DNA of 34,798 bases from a virus. A program made the translations under genes and the position numbers. The stretch is taken from the IMG/VR virus record IMGVR_UViG_3300047678_000064, positions 1-34,798 of that record; one strand, 5' to 3'. Under the pieces are notes generated by a model. That model was not told the DNA's origin and made no database searches. It saw only the letters and a list, made by a program, of their open reading frames with translations. Of this stretch, positions 23,335 through 31,173 are shown in pieces; positions within the stretch are counted from its first letter, which is position 1, and each line of letters begins with the position of its first letter.

Positions 23335-23366
23335 CAAATATACAAAAAGGAACTCATCAAACCAAA
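23335..23366 (-). promoter_or_regulatory. Putative Bacteroidota-type promoter for the HNH gene
   Basis: On the minus strand TTTG (23366-23363) is followed by 20 bases and then TATATTTG (23342-23335), matching the Bacteroidota consensus TTTG-N19/20-TAnnTTTG. It starts at the very end of polA and lies in the 56-base gap before the HNH start codon at 23311, about 24 bases after the -7 element. This is the best promoter match I found in the window. Confidence 0.6.
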
Positions 23367-23367
23367 T

Positions 23368-25401
23368 TTATTTTGCACTTCCCCAAGAATCATTGTAATG
23401 AGCATCTGCCTTAATAGTAAGGTTTGTTAAGTAATGATTACCTGCTGTAACCATAAATTCTCCAAGCTTAGGTGTTATCTCTTCAGCCATGTCTTCTGGA
23501 ACTTCTAAGACTATCTCATCATGTATAGAATTACAAAGAAGTACTTTCCATTGATAATTTTTCTCAATAATCCAATCAAACAAAAGAACTGTTGCAAGTT
23601 TTAATTGGTGTGCAGCGCGGGCTTGTACAGGATTATTCAGACAAAGTCTCAAGTATTCTGATCTTAATTTGAAATATTTGGATACAAAGACTTTTTTCTC
23701 ATTATAAAGCTCCACGCTTTTTGGAAATTGGTAAGTATACTCCCTGCCTTTATCATATTCTTCAAATTTCTTCTTAAAATCAGTTTTTCCAATCTTGTAC
23801 TGAGTCCACTCATCTCTGGAAATAGAGTCAACTTTACTTTTCAGTGTAACAAAATCTTCATAGAAAGGAAGTCTTAACTTCCAGCCATCTACAGATTCTA
23901 TATATCCTGTCTTGATAGAAGCTTGAAATACTCTATCTCCCCAAGCATAAAGACCAGAGTGTAAATTCTTAAAACCATCCTCAATTTCCTGAGCCCTTTT
24001 AAGTGGAATACCTTCATTCATGTGAATAGTAAATGCATTCCCGCCATAGGACATAGCAAATCTTGGTGCCTTAGAAGCATTTCTCTTATCCTTGTGCTTC
24101 GCAACAATTTCCTCATCTGATAGATGTTCTATCTCTGGGAATAACACTCTCGCTAATAAACAGTGCAAGTCAGCACCTTCGACCACAGATTTGGTCATAG
24201 CTTCATCTCCAGACAAGTCAGCAACTATTACAGTTTCCTGGCCACTGTAGTCACAAACTATCATTACATTGCCCTCATTGGCTTTGAAACAATACCTTGT
24301 GGTTTTATCAGCAGGAAAATTAAGGAAGTTAATATTCCCTCTCCTGGTTGATAATCTCGCAGTATCTACCATAGGATTGAAATTAGTGTATATACGCTCA
24401 TTTTCAATTCTATTATAAATACTCTCGCCAAATGTTGTTACTCTATGGTTAGCTACTTGATACTTTAACCACATTTCAACAAACTCATGCTTAGATTTAC
24501 TAATTACATTCTCATTGATACTGTCTTTACCATCTTTATCAATAGTGGGAATACCAAATGCATTAAAGACTTGTAACATCTGTTTTGCAGAGTTTACAGA
24601 TACATTCACTTTTTTCATTCCTTCTTCAAATAAATCCAGCTGATCATCAGCATATTTGGGAAGATTATTATGAATGTATTCTTCTATAGTCTGTTTCCAT
24701 TTAAAGGAATTACTAATATCTTCTTCCATTTTAGCAGACCACTTCTCACTAGATATAGGCAGTCCGCATTGCTCCATATAGGCTAATGCTTTGACATATC
24801 TATAATGAAGTTTGTAGGTTTCAATGGACCCCCTATCAATGAGTTTGCCAACAAGTACACTATGTAGAGTAAGGAGCTTATCCACATCATTAAAAGAATA
24901 AATAATAGTACTAGCTTGGCTAAGCTTAACCAAGTGAATGTTCTTTTGCTCTGTTTTGTCATAAGTAATGTCTAATTCACGTTTCATTACATGCCCAAAA
25001 TCATGTCTTTCTCTTGGGTCTCCATTATGGAGTATCTTGCTAGCGAGCATTGTGTCCCGCACCTCTCTAGGCCAGAAATCATACTTATAAAAAAAGCCTA
25101 AATCAAATAAAATGTTATGCCCTACAAGCACCTTTCCATCAATATATGGTATTAAATCCTGAAACACATAATTGTCATCATACATGTGTATAATGTAGTT
25201 ATTCTCTCCTGTGCCTATCTGGACACAAAATATTTCACAATTTCTAGCTTCTAGACCAGTAGTCTCTGTATCTATAGCTATTGCTGGAAATCTGTCTAAT
25301 TTCATGTCTTCTAAACCACAAAATCCTATCTGACCAGCTAATATCTGATCAGAAAGGATTTTTGTAAAGAATAATGGATTTTTGGTGATAATGTAGTTCA
25401 T
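23368..25401 (-). CDS. polA: DNA polymerase, family A, with 3'-5' exonuclease
   Basis: 677 aa. The proofreading exonuclease is at the N-terminus: AIDTETTGLE (41-50, D44/E46), GHNILFDLG (94-102, D100) and YSFNDVD (168-174). Polymerase motif A is VCDYSGQET (382-390, D384), motif B is RNASKAPRFAMSYGG (440-454) and motif C is NSIHDEIVLEV (624-634, D628). There is no 5' nuclease domain, as in T7 gp5. This is the replicative polymerase of the phage. Motif A reads DYSGQE rather than DYSQIE, a one-residue shift in spacing. The HNH gene follows 56 bases later. Confidence 0.97.
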   Translation of the reverse strand: MNYIITKNPLFFTKILSDQILAGQIGFCGLEDMKLDRFPAIAIDTETTGLEARNCEIFCVQIGTGENNYIIHMYDDNYVFQDLIPYIDGKVLVGHNILFDLGFFYKYDFWPREVRDTMLASKILHNGDPRERHDFGHVMKRELDITYDKTEQKNIHLVKLSQASTIIYSFNDVDKLLTLHSVLVGKLIDRGSIETYKLHYRYVKALAYMEQCGLPISSEKWSAKMEEDISNSFKWKQTIEEYIHNNLPKYADDQLDLFEEGMKKVNVSVNSAKQMLQVFNAFGIPTIDKDGKDSINENVISKSKHEFVEMWLKYQVANHRVTTFGESIYNRIENERIYTNFNPMVDTARLSTRRGNINFLNFPADKTTRYCFKANEGNVMIVCDYSGQETVIVADLSGDEAMTKSVVEGADLHCLLARVLFPEIEHLSDEEIVAKHKDKRNASKAPRFAMSYGGNAFTIHMNEGIPLKRAQEIEDGFKNLHSGLYAWGDRVFQASIKTGYIESVDGWKLRLPFYEDFVTLKSKVDSISRDEWTQYKIGKTDFKKKFEEYDKGREYTYQFPKSVELYNEKKVFVSKYFKLRSEYLRLCLNNPVQARAAHQLKLATVLLFDWIIEKNYQWKVLLCNSIHDEIVLEVPEDMAEEITPKLGEFMVTAGNHYLTNLTIKADAHYNDSWGSAK

Positions 25402-25458
25402 GCAGTAAGGATTAAAAAGTTATTACTCTTTTTTTCAAGCCTTATTAACTTGTTCCTT

Positions 25459-26193
25459 TTATTCTTCTTTATCTCCTTGAATCAAATGATTTGGATACTC
25501 ATGATTAAGAGTAATACGCATAAAGGTTCTTCTCATTCCTTTTTTAATCATCAATGTTTCATGTGGTGTATTGCTTGACATAAAATATAATTGATTCTTT
25601 TCAAGGATAACCTTGTTTTCTTCAGTACATTGGTTTAACCAGTTTTGAGCATCTCCTCCATCTGTGATTAACCCATAGAATCTTCCATCCCAAGCCTGAC
25701 AGCCTACTTCAGTAGATACAGTTAGTATTCCTCCTTTTTCACTAGAGATATAAGTTCCAATAGGAATAGGGAGATTGTAAGGAGAAGCAAAAGTCTGAAT
25801 TACTTCATGTTCAGGTGTCATTGTTATACCTGACCAGGTAGTAGTAGTGGTAGTTCCACCCCAGGTAGCATAGTTAAGATTAGGATCAGCACAGAAATTG
25901 CCATCAATATGAACTCCTTCTCTTCTTAGGAAGTCATCTTCTGTGAAGAACTTACTATCAATAGTTACATAATGGCGATTAGCTCCTGCAGATAATGGAA
26001 TCATGTCAATAATTGCATTGAAACTTGTTTCCCATTGTTTAAACCCTTTTGGTAAGTTTTGCCATTCTCCATCATGGTCAAAAGGCATTACAGATAATTT
26101 AAAGTCTCCAAATTTAGGATCTGGAATAGTAAATCTTCCCAATTTACTAATTGTAGCTTGCTGCTCGAAGTTGTGCATAGTTTCTGTTGACAT
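25459..26193 (-). CDS. Putative 2-oxoglutarate/Fe(II)-dependent oxygenase-like protein
   Basis: 244 aa. It carries GVHIDGNF (93-100, H95-x-D97), then TPHETL (209-214, H211), and an Arg at 221 exactly ten residues after the distal His, in KKGMRRTFMRITL. HxD...H...R with this spacing is the iron- and 2-oxoglutarate-binding signature of the double-stranded beta-helix dioxygenases. A central GGTTTTTTWSG turn (112-122) is odd. Such enzymes hydroxylate nucleobases, amino acids or small molecules; the place just upstream of the DNA polymerase makes base modification conceivable. The fold call rests on the four-residue signature; a non-catalytic cupin is an alternative. Confidence 0.75.
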   Translation of the reverse strand: MSTETMHNFEQQATISKLGRFTIPDPKFGDFKLSVMPFDHDGEWQNLPKGFKQWETSFNAIIDMIPLSAGANRHYVTIDSKFFTEDDFLRREGVHIDGNFCADPNLNYATWGGTTTTTTWSGITMTPEHEVIQTFASPYNLPIPIGTYISSEKGGILTVSTEVGCQAWDGRFYGLITDGGDAQNWLNQCTEENKVILEKNQLYFMSSNTPHETLMIKKGMRRTFMRITLNHEYPNHLIQGDKEE

Positions 26194-26223
26194 AATTTAG
26201 TTTGTTTGTTGTTTGGGATATGC

Positions 26224-26244
26224 AAGGTAATAAATAATTACCTT
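26224..26244 (-). other. 8-bp hairpin over a stop codon
   Basis: A perfect inverted repeat AAGGTAAT / ATTACCTT with a 5-base loop covers the last bases of the 81-aa gene, including its stop codon, and lies 31 bases before the next ATG (26193). It lacks a T-tract on the minus strand, so it is more likely an RNA-processing, stability or translation-coupling element than a terminator. Confidence 0.35.
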
Positions 26245-26488
26245 ATAGTTCATTTTCTACAAAATTCTTAATTTGAATTGCTACTTCATCAAGAGTTTTA
26301 CCATCGAATCTTACTTCTCCTTTGGTATTATTCTTTTTAAATCCTACTATTCCCCAAGCATACCAATCTTGAGCTCCATAAGATCTTTTAGTATAGTGAA
26401 TATCAATATCTGTTATTGATTCTCTAGTAAATGGATTAGAAAGTACTCCATCTAATCCTGTTTCTCCTAATCTTTCTATATTACTCAT
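26243..26488 (-). CDS. Hypothetical protein, 81 aa
   Basis: 81 aa, mixed alpha/beta: an acidic middle (TDIDIHYTKRSYG), a Trp-rich strand (AQDWYAWGIVGFKKN), and a C-terminal helix (TLDEVAIQIKNFVENEL). Not recognised. It begins in an ATGA overlap with the previous stop and ends in a hairpin at 26224-26244. Confidence 0.65.
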   Translation of the reverse strand: MSNIERLGETGLDGVLSNPFTRESITDIDIHYTKRSYGAQDWYAWGIVGFKKNNTKGEVRFDGKTLDEVAIQIKNFVENEL

Positions 26489-26895
26489 CTCTTACTTTTA
26501 AATGAGGCACACCAGATATCAAACATTTCAGCAGCAGAAGCGCTAGGATTTTTTTGTCTATAGCCTACACATAATCCAGCAAATAAAAACATGTCTTCTT
26601 TAGTAAAGCATTTAGTTTCTCTATAATCTTTGAATACAGTTTCTTCATGTTTTCTAATCTCACCCATTAAAGAATCAGAGATATTGAGATCACTACCAGA
26701 GTCTTTAAGAATTTGTTCCTTTTCAGCTTTATAATCAGGTTTTATTCTCCAATTTTCCAAAGTACCTAGATTTAAATTTGGTCTATCTAGTTGATTCTGT
26801 CTTTCAAAATCTTTCCAGTCTTCTGAGAGAAATCTTGATTGAATTGTTTTGCCTTGTTTAAAGCCTTCTAAAATTTCTTCTTTCCATTTTTCCAT
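26485..26895 (-). CDS. Hypothetical protein, 136 aa
   Basis: 136 aa from ATG 26895, which sits 1 base after the upstream stop; an earlier ATG (26949) would overlap the previous gene and add a Leu/Ile-rich leader. The protein is mostly helical and Lys/Glu-rich: KWKEEILEGFKQGKTI at the start, and DMFLFAGLCVGYRQKNPS (105-122 approximately) near the end. No motif identified. Coupled to both neighbours. Confidence 0.65.
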   Translation of the reverse strand: MEKWKEEILEGFKQGKTIQSRFLSEDWKDFERQNQLDRPNLNLGTLENWRIKPDYKAEKEQILKDSGSDLNISDSLMGEIRKHEETVFKDYRETKCFTKEDMFLFAGLCVGYRQKNPSASAAEMFDIWCASFKSKR

Positions 26896-26896
26896 A

Positions 26897-27202
26897 TTAG
26901 TCTTTTTTAAATTTAAGATTATTTTTAAGCCACTTTGGTAAATAAACAAAGGAATCTTTAGAGTTTATTGAAACTTTACTCTTAGGCACCCATGCTTTTC
27001 CTTTCTTGAACAGAAGCAGATAAGCTCTATCTGTTTCATGTACAACCTCTTTGTACCTCTTCTTTACTATATCAAATAAAGGATTATGTACAGGAACATA
27101 ATAGTTTCTGTTTCTAGAGTAATTAGAATCTCTTCTTCTATATCCTCCACCATCCCAATCATCAGGAGGGATGTTATGTCCAAAATCATCTGCAAAACTC
27201 AT
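26897..27202 (-). CDS. Hypothetical protein, 101 aa, with AWVPKS motif
   Basis: 101 aa from ATG 27202, which forms an ATGA overlap with the upstream stop; an ATG at 27259 is possible but would overlap by 61 bases. The N-terminus is Gly/Arg/Asp-rich and probably disordered (PPDDWDGGGYRRRDS). The C-terminal half has ETDRAYLLLFKKGKAWVPKSKVSI, in two strands, matching a small family in which a strand pair ends in WxPKS. Its role is unknown; the fold suggests a small binding domain. Confidence 0.65.
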   Translation of the reverse strand: MSFADDFGHNIPPDDWDGGGYRRRDSNYSRNRNYYVPVHNPLFDIVKKRYKEVVHETDRAYLLLFKKGKAWVPKSKVSINSKDSFVYLPKWLKNNLKFKKD

Positions 27203-27483
27203 ACTATCTGTGTTATAGTTAATTCTTCTCCAGTTAAAATCTGATAGAGAAACTTCCATTCCTCTACAGAAATGTTTCTCCTTGTTAAATCTTTATTCCA
27301 TAGGGAAATAAGATCATCTTCCATTGGTCCTCTACTACCTGCTTGTCTTAGCATAATATAATCATGTGAGAAGATAACCTTAATATTAAAGTTGCGATTA
27401 TTGGGTAGTATGTATTCAAACTGACCAAAACCATTTTTAAATACTCCAAACTTATTATGCCATTCTTCTGTCATGAGTTCCAT
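27199..27483 (-). CDS. Hypothetical protein, 94 aa
   Basis: 94 aa, beta-rich N-terminal half (FGQFEYILPN, FNIKVIFSHDYIMLRQ) and a helical C-terminal half (SVEEWKFLYQILTGEEL). Not recognised. It starts 3 bases after the upstream stop and overlaps the next start by 4 bases. Confidence 0.65.
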   Translation of the reverse strand: MELMTEEWHNKFGVFKNGFGQFEYILPNNRNFNIKVIFSHDYIMLRQAGSRGPMEDDLISLWNKDLTRRNISVEEWKFLYQILTGEELTITQIV

Positions 27484-27486
27484 AAC

Positions 27487-27690
27487 CTAAAACTCAGCTT
27501 TTAGAAAAGTATCAAGTTGATCACGCAATTCTTCTGCTTTCTTTTTAGTAAGGAACAGATCAAAATAATCATTAGTCTCTCCTTCTTTAAAAACAGTAAT
27601 CATAATATCTGTATTAGTTTTCTTTGTTCCAATACAATCTTTGTAAAAAGAAACTCTTTCTACAATACCTTCATTGTTTTCTAGTGTCAT
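27487..27690 (-). CDS. Hypothetical protein, 67 aa
   Basis: 67 aa, alpha/beta: two strands (IVERVSFYKD, DIMITVFKEG) and a C-terminal helix (TKKKAEELRDQLDTFLKAEF). The first gene after tRNA-like element 27713-27791; its leader is ACAAACAACAAAAATTAAT, a CA-rich sequence also seen before 26193. Not recognised. Confidence 0.65.
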   Translation of the reverse strand: MTLENNEGIVERVSFYKDCIGTKKTNTDIMITVFKEGETNDYFDLFLTKKKAEELRDQLDTFLKAEF

Positions 27691-27712
27691 AATTATTAAT
27701 TTTTGTTGTTTG

Positions 27713-27791
27713 TTGGGGAAGCAGGGATCGAACCTGCGCTAGAAACCATTTTACTGGATGACAAACCAACCTGCCATTATACTCTTCCCCT
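27713..27791 (-). tRNA. Unusual tRNA or tRNA-like gene (anticodon uncertain, perhaps GUC)
   Basis: The T-arm is perfect: GCAGG, TTCGATC, CCTGC (27737-27721). The acceptor 3' strand TTCCCCA (27720-27714) pairs with AGGGGAA (27791-27785) except at the first pair, and base 73 is A. A stem GTTGG/CCAGT (27767-27763, 27757-27753... read on the minus strand) frames an 8-base loop TTTGTCAT containing GUC; standard loops have 7 bases. The D region (14 bases) shows no proper D-stem and base 8 is G, not U. The region between this stem and the T-arm is 15 bases. It may be a degenerate, specialised or frameshift-type tRNA. No CCA is encoded. Confidence 0.5.
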
Positions 27792-27912
27792 TCCTAAAAT
27801 CATAGCTTCCAAGACATTATCTTCTCTAACTCAAATGGTTATCTTAATGGTTGTCCTCTGGTGCAGTAGTTGTGTAAAGCCTTCTATCGCAAAGTGAGTA
27901 GCCTATAATGAT

Positions 27913-29115
27913 TTATTTTTTATTATTCAAATTTAAAGATAAATCCATTTGAGCTTTTGCTGACATTAACTCCATGAAATTAAGTCCAGCATTACCTCCA
28001 TTAGCTCCTCCATTTCCTCCAGATACAAACTGTGGAACTAAACTTCCACCATAATTAGCAAAAGCATCAGCCCAGTACTTCTGAACTTCTTTATAAGTTT
28101 GTAATTTTTGATCTAGAGCACCATCAGCCTGCATTATAAGACGTTTCTTTGTTGCAATACCTTCACCTTCCAGAATATCTTTTTGCTTTCTTAATTCAGC
28201 TGTCTGTACGTCTAATACTGCTACATCTTTTCTAGCTTGTGCTTCAGTTACAATTTTAGCTTTAATAACTTCCTGTTCCCATTTAGCTTTGGCAGCATCT
28301 GCTTCACCTTGTTTCATAGTAGTTATAGCATCTTGAATAGCTTTTTGAGCATTTGCTTTAGAAGTCTGTACAGACATTACTAATTTTTGCTGATCAGCAA
28401 TCTGTTTTGTTACTGTTCCAGAGAAAATGATCTCATTAATAGTAAAATTAGAAAGCACAACACCATAAGTAGCTACATCTGAAGGCTTAATTATTTCAGG
28501 AATACCATTTTTATAAACAATTTCCAAAAGTTTAGTATTAGCATCTGCAGAAAGTGTATCCTTGGTAGTAATAGCTCTAGTTCTATAGATACCATTATTA
28601 GCCTGGTCTTCTGTATAAGTCAATAGAGCTGTCTTTTTCTCAGACACTGCTTCTTTTGATGACATCAGAGGACCTGACATATAGATAGCTTTAGTAACTG
28701 CCTGCTTAATTAATTTAATTTCAATAGATTCCTGAGTTCCATAATCTCTATGGAGTTTTAAGATATGTTCTGTATTTGTTGGCATATACCATCTTACACT
28801 TCCAGACACTGTACCTTCACCAAAATCATTAAAACCAATCTTAATAGCACCATTAGTACTTCCACCTTCATCTTCTTTATTTGAAAACCAAAGCTGATTA
28901 GAACGTTTGTATTTGGTGACTGTTCCTCCTCCCTGCCAAGCCCATCCTGGAGTAGTTACAACTGTCAAAGCTCCTGTTACAGGACTTTGAATTACTGCTA
29001 TTTCTCCAGCAGATACATCCTCAAAGCAATTGAATGCTAAGATTACAGCTAGGATTCCTCCACCAACTATTAAACCAAACTTTTTAATTCCTGATACAAT
29101 TGAATCTGCTTCCAT
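27913..29115 (-). CDS. SPFH/band-7 (prohibitin-like) membrane protein
   Basis: 400 aa. A signal-anchor helix at about 13-29 (FGLIVGGGILAVILAFN) is followed by VSAGEIAVIQSPVTGAL (34-50), the usual opening of SPFH domains after the membrane segment. The SPFH core runs to about 235, then comes a long Ala/Lys/Glu/Gln coiled coil (240-350) and a Gly/Asn-rich C-terminal region (355-385). SPFH proteins form large ring or cage assemblies on membranes and often control AAA proteases. Downstream in the genome sense it follows a TM coiled-coil gene and is 0.7 kb from a AAA+ gene. Its role in infection is unknown; protecting or reorganising the host membrane is possible. Confidence 0.85.
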   Translation of the reverse strand: MEADSIVSGIKKFGLIVGGGILAVILAFNCFEDVSAGEIAVIQSPVTGALTVVTTPGWAWQGGGTVTKYKRSNQLWFSNKEDEGGSTNGAIKIGFNDFGEGTVSGSVRWYMPTNTEHILKLHRDYGTQESIEIKLIKQAVTKAIYMSGPLMSSKEAVSEKKTALLTYTEDQANNGIYRTRAITTKDTLSADANTKLLEIVYKNGIPEIIKPSDVATYGVVLSNFTINEIIFSGTVTKQIADQQKLVMSVQTSKANAQKAIQDAITTMKQGEADAAKAKWEQEVIKAKIVTEAQARKDVAVLDVQTAELRKQKDILEGEGIATKKRLIMQADGALDQKLQTYKEVQKYWADAFANYGGSLVPQFVSGGNGGANGGNAGLNFMELMSAKAQMDLSLNLNNKK

Positions 29116-29117
29116 GT

Positions 29118-29360
29118 TTAATTATTTAAAGTGTTATTAATGTTATCGATTACTTCTTTATTTTTGTTAACTTCTCCTAAGATGGTCTCCTTTTCAGCAG
29201 CCACTTGTCTAGCTTTGTCTTCAAGATCGGATAAAGCTCTAGATGCTTTATATTTTTCCTCTCTTTTATTGATTTTATTGCTAGAGAACATCTGTATCAA
29301 TTTAATGATACCATAAATAACAATAGCAACTATTACTGCAATCTCTAAAACTCTCAACAT
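29118..29360 (-). CDS. Membrane-anchored coiled-coil protein, 80 aa
   Basis: 80 aa. An N-terminal transmembrane helix at 5-25 (LEIAVIVAIVIYGIIKLIQMF) is followed by a basic patch and a continuous coiled coil (about 33-78). It ends 2 bases before the SPFH gene start, so the two are likely made together and may associate at the membrane. A spanin or a membrane adaptor are other options, but there is no lipobox. Confidence 0.75.
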   Translation of the reverse strand: MLRVLEIAVIVAIVIYGIIKLIQMFSSNKINKREEKYKASRALSDLEDKARQVAAEKETILGEVNKNKEVIDNINNTLNN

Positions 29361-29375
29361 AGTATTTGATTTAAG

Positions 29376-29723
29376 TTAATCAAGTATTTGCCAGTCCTCA
29401 GCTTGCATGTCTGTTTGTGAAGCTAACCATCCATTTACAATAGAACCATCAGCAGCATACATACATAAATAGGAACAAAATTTTACTTTTGAAGCTAATA
29501 AATGTTGTCTTGTTTCTTCATTTGCAGCACTATCAACAGTAACAGCAAAGAATTTCTTCACATCAGCGGGAAGAGATCTGACCACATTAATAATTATATC
29601 ATGTGTTAAATGATCTTCTGGTCTTTGGAACACAAACATTCCTTTACCATTCCACCCTTCTCTAGCAATTAACTTGCCTTTTTTAGCAGCCTCCAGGGCT
29701 ACTCCAAATGTTACTTTTGTCAT
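29376..29723 (-). CDS. tad2: Tad2-like protein (DUF2829), candidate anti-Thoeris sponge
   Basis: 115 aa. The opening [21 protein letters not shown] (residues 4-24, read in two parts) with [10 protein letters not shown] (23-32) and the ending [16 protein letters not shown] (98-113) are the hallmark of the DUF2829 family. The established member Tad2 binds the Thoeris signal (glycocyclic ADP-ribose type) and blocks this defence. Here the middle (35-90) is longer than in the shortest members. It lies 18 bases past a terminator hairpin with its own A-rich leader. The family is clear; binding of a signal by this copy is inferred. Confidence 0.88.
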   Translation of the reverse strand: MTKVTFGVALEAAKKGKLIAREGWNGKGMFVFQRPEDHLTHDIIINVVRSLPADVKKFFAVTVDSAANEETRQHLLASKVKFCSYLCMYAADGSIVNGWLASQTDMQAEDWQILD

Positions 29724-29728
29724 TGTTT

Positions 29729-29756
29729 AAAATTAAAAGCCCCCATTACTGGGGGC
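29729..29756 (-). terminator. Intrinsic terminator after the AAA+ ATPase gene
   Basis: Minus strand GCCCCC, AGTAAT, GGGGGC (29756-29739), six G-C pairs, followed by TTTTAATTTT. It starts 10 bases after the AAA+ stop codon and its T-tract ends 5 bases before the Tad2-like ATG at 29723, so it probably limits expression of genes beyond it. Confidence 0.88.
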
Positions 29757-29766
29757 CTGGTTAATA

Positions 29767-31173
29767 CTATTCATTATCCCACACCTGTTTTACAACAGTT
29801 TTCACTTCAGCATAATATTTCTGATCGTGAACTACTGTTTTAAGAGCAGAAGCAAGACTTTCAGCTGGAGTAGTATAGCTGTCTTTAGTCTGTGCTAAAC
29901 TTACTTGTTTAAGGTAAGAATCAATACAAACATCAAACTCATCAGAATGAAGCATATTATCTCCTCTAATAACCATAGTGGATTTAACATTTTCAATGAT
30001 TTCTGCCATAAAAGCAGGAGCTATACTGCTTGCTTCAATTTTGCTGTAAACTGGTGCAAATTCTCCTTCCAATGTGATTCCTTTACAGAAAGCATTGATA
30101 TACTGCTCAGAAGTGTAAGCATCCAAGTAATCCATAGAGATTATGGTACCAATTCTCTTTCCTCTTAAGAAAGTAGGATCAATTTTCTCTAAGTGATTAG
30201 TTGTGAACAAAGCAATAACATTCATGTTCTTAGTGTCTCCACCATCCAATGTATTTAAGATGTCCTGTAATGCAGCATCTCTTTGACCACTGGTAACCTG
30301 ATCAATATCCTCAGTAAATACAATGATTCCAGAACCATTGTTGTCTAAGGTTTTAGCCATACGCAAAGTATCAGCTAACAACTCTGGAGACTTCAAATAG
30401 ATTGAAGCAAAGTTGTTTTCATTACCTATTTTGGCAAGTTTGAAAGCTAACAAAGTCTTTCCAGTACCATAAGGTCCTTCAAGAATAGCACCATATTTGA
30501 TTGGCACATTGGCTTTCTTACAATTTTCAGCATGCAATAACCTAGCGTATAATGGAGATAATGACTTCTTGGTTTTATCAGATAAGATCATAATCTCCTT
30601 ATCAATTTTTGACATATCAATAAGCTGTGGCTGACCATTGTCAACAGCTGCATTGATTTCAAATGTTTGATTTTTGTAAATACTGTCAGTATTTAACAAA
30701 GACTTGGTTTTTGCAATAATTCTGTCAATCAAACTGTTGAATTTGAACTGACATTTACCTCTGATATAAAGGTCTCTTCTTTCAAAATCATAATGAATTC
30801 TGATTTGAGCACCTTCTCCCATATCTGGTAAATCAATGTCACCATAAGGTACTTTTTTACGTAAACCTCCTGCAAGGATTACATCTACAGTATTCATTGG
30901 TCTTTCGCTGCCTGAAGGCCCTTCATTTTTACCCATAGTAGTAGCCCCAATAATTTCCTCAATAGCTCTGTTTAATTGATAAACCCCATCGCTCATAAAA
31001 CAAGGAATTCTGTAATCAAAGTTTGTCATTCGATCAGCATTGGCAATCTCATTTTGAAGATAAATTAATACTTCAGGATAAGTCTTGTTGCTTTGTCCTA
31101 ATTTAACTAATTCAGCTTTTTTCTCTAATTCCCAGCTGTTTTGTACATTTTTGATTGTTTCGATAGTTTCCAT
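29767..31173 (-). CDS. AAA+ ATPase, Cdc48/FtsH-like ATPase domain
   Basis: 468 aa. Walker A GPYGTGKT (233-240), Walker B IVFTEDID (284-291), sensor-1 FTTNHLEKID (323-332) and an Arg-finger region FLRGKR (335-340) place it among classic AAA proteins. The Walker B has ED instead of DE-D, so ED289 may still serve. The first 220 residues are a separate helical/beta domain without known motifs. No protease or membrane domain is present. It likely remodels a protein partner; the neighbouring VWA and SPFH genes suggest partners. Confidence 0.9.
   Translation of the reverse strand: METIETIKNVQNSWELEKKAELVKLGQSNKTYPEVLIYLQNEIANADRMTNFDYRIPCFMSDGVYQLNRAIEEIIGATTMGKNEGPSGSERPMNTVDVILAGGLRKKVPYGDIDLPDMGEGAQIRIHYDFERRDLYIRGKCQFKFNSLIDRIIAKTKSLLNTDSIYKNQTFEINAAVDNGQPQLIDMSKIDKEIMILSDKTKKSLSPLYARLLHAENCKKANVPIKYGAILEGPYGTGKTLLAFKLAKIGNENNFASIYLKSPELLADTLRMAKTLDNNGSGIIVFTEDIDQVTSGQRDAALQDILNTLDGGDTKNMNVIALFTTNHLEKIDPTFLRGKRIGTIISMDYLDAYTSEQYINAFCKGITLEGEFAPVYSKIEASSIAPAFMAEIIENVKSTMVIRGDNMLHSDEFDVCIDSYLKQVSLAQTKDSYTTPAESLASALKTVVHDQKYYAEVKTVVKQVWDNE

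Noticed and set aside
25402-25458. Terminator or promoter in the gap before polA
   Set aside because: Only a weak CAAG/CTTG pairing is found, followed by A rather than T on the coding strand, and no TAnnTTTG element.
27792-27912. Gene or second tRNA between the SPFH gene and the tRNA-like element
   Set aside because: About 120 bases without a supported frame; no acceptor or T-arm was found, so it is left as an untranslated spacer.
29118-29360. Spanin or holin
   Set aside because: One TM helix plus a coiled coil could fit an i-spanin, but there is no endolysin or o-spanin nearby and the gene is coupled to the SPFH gene.
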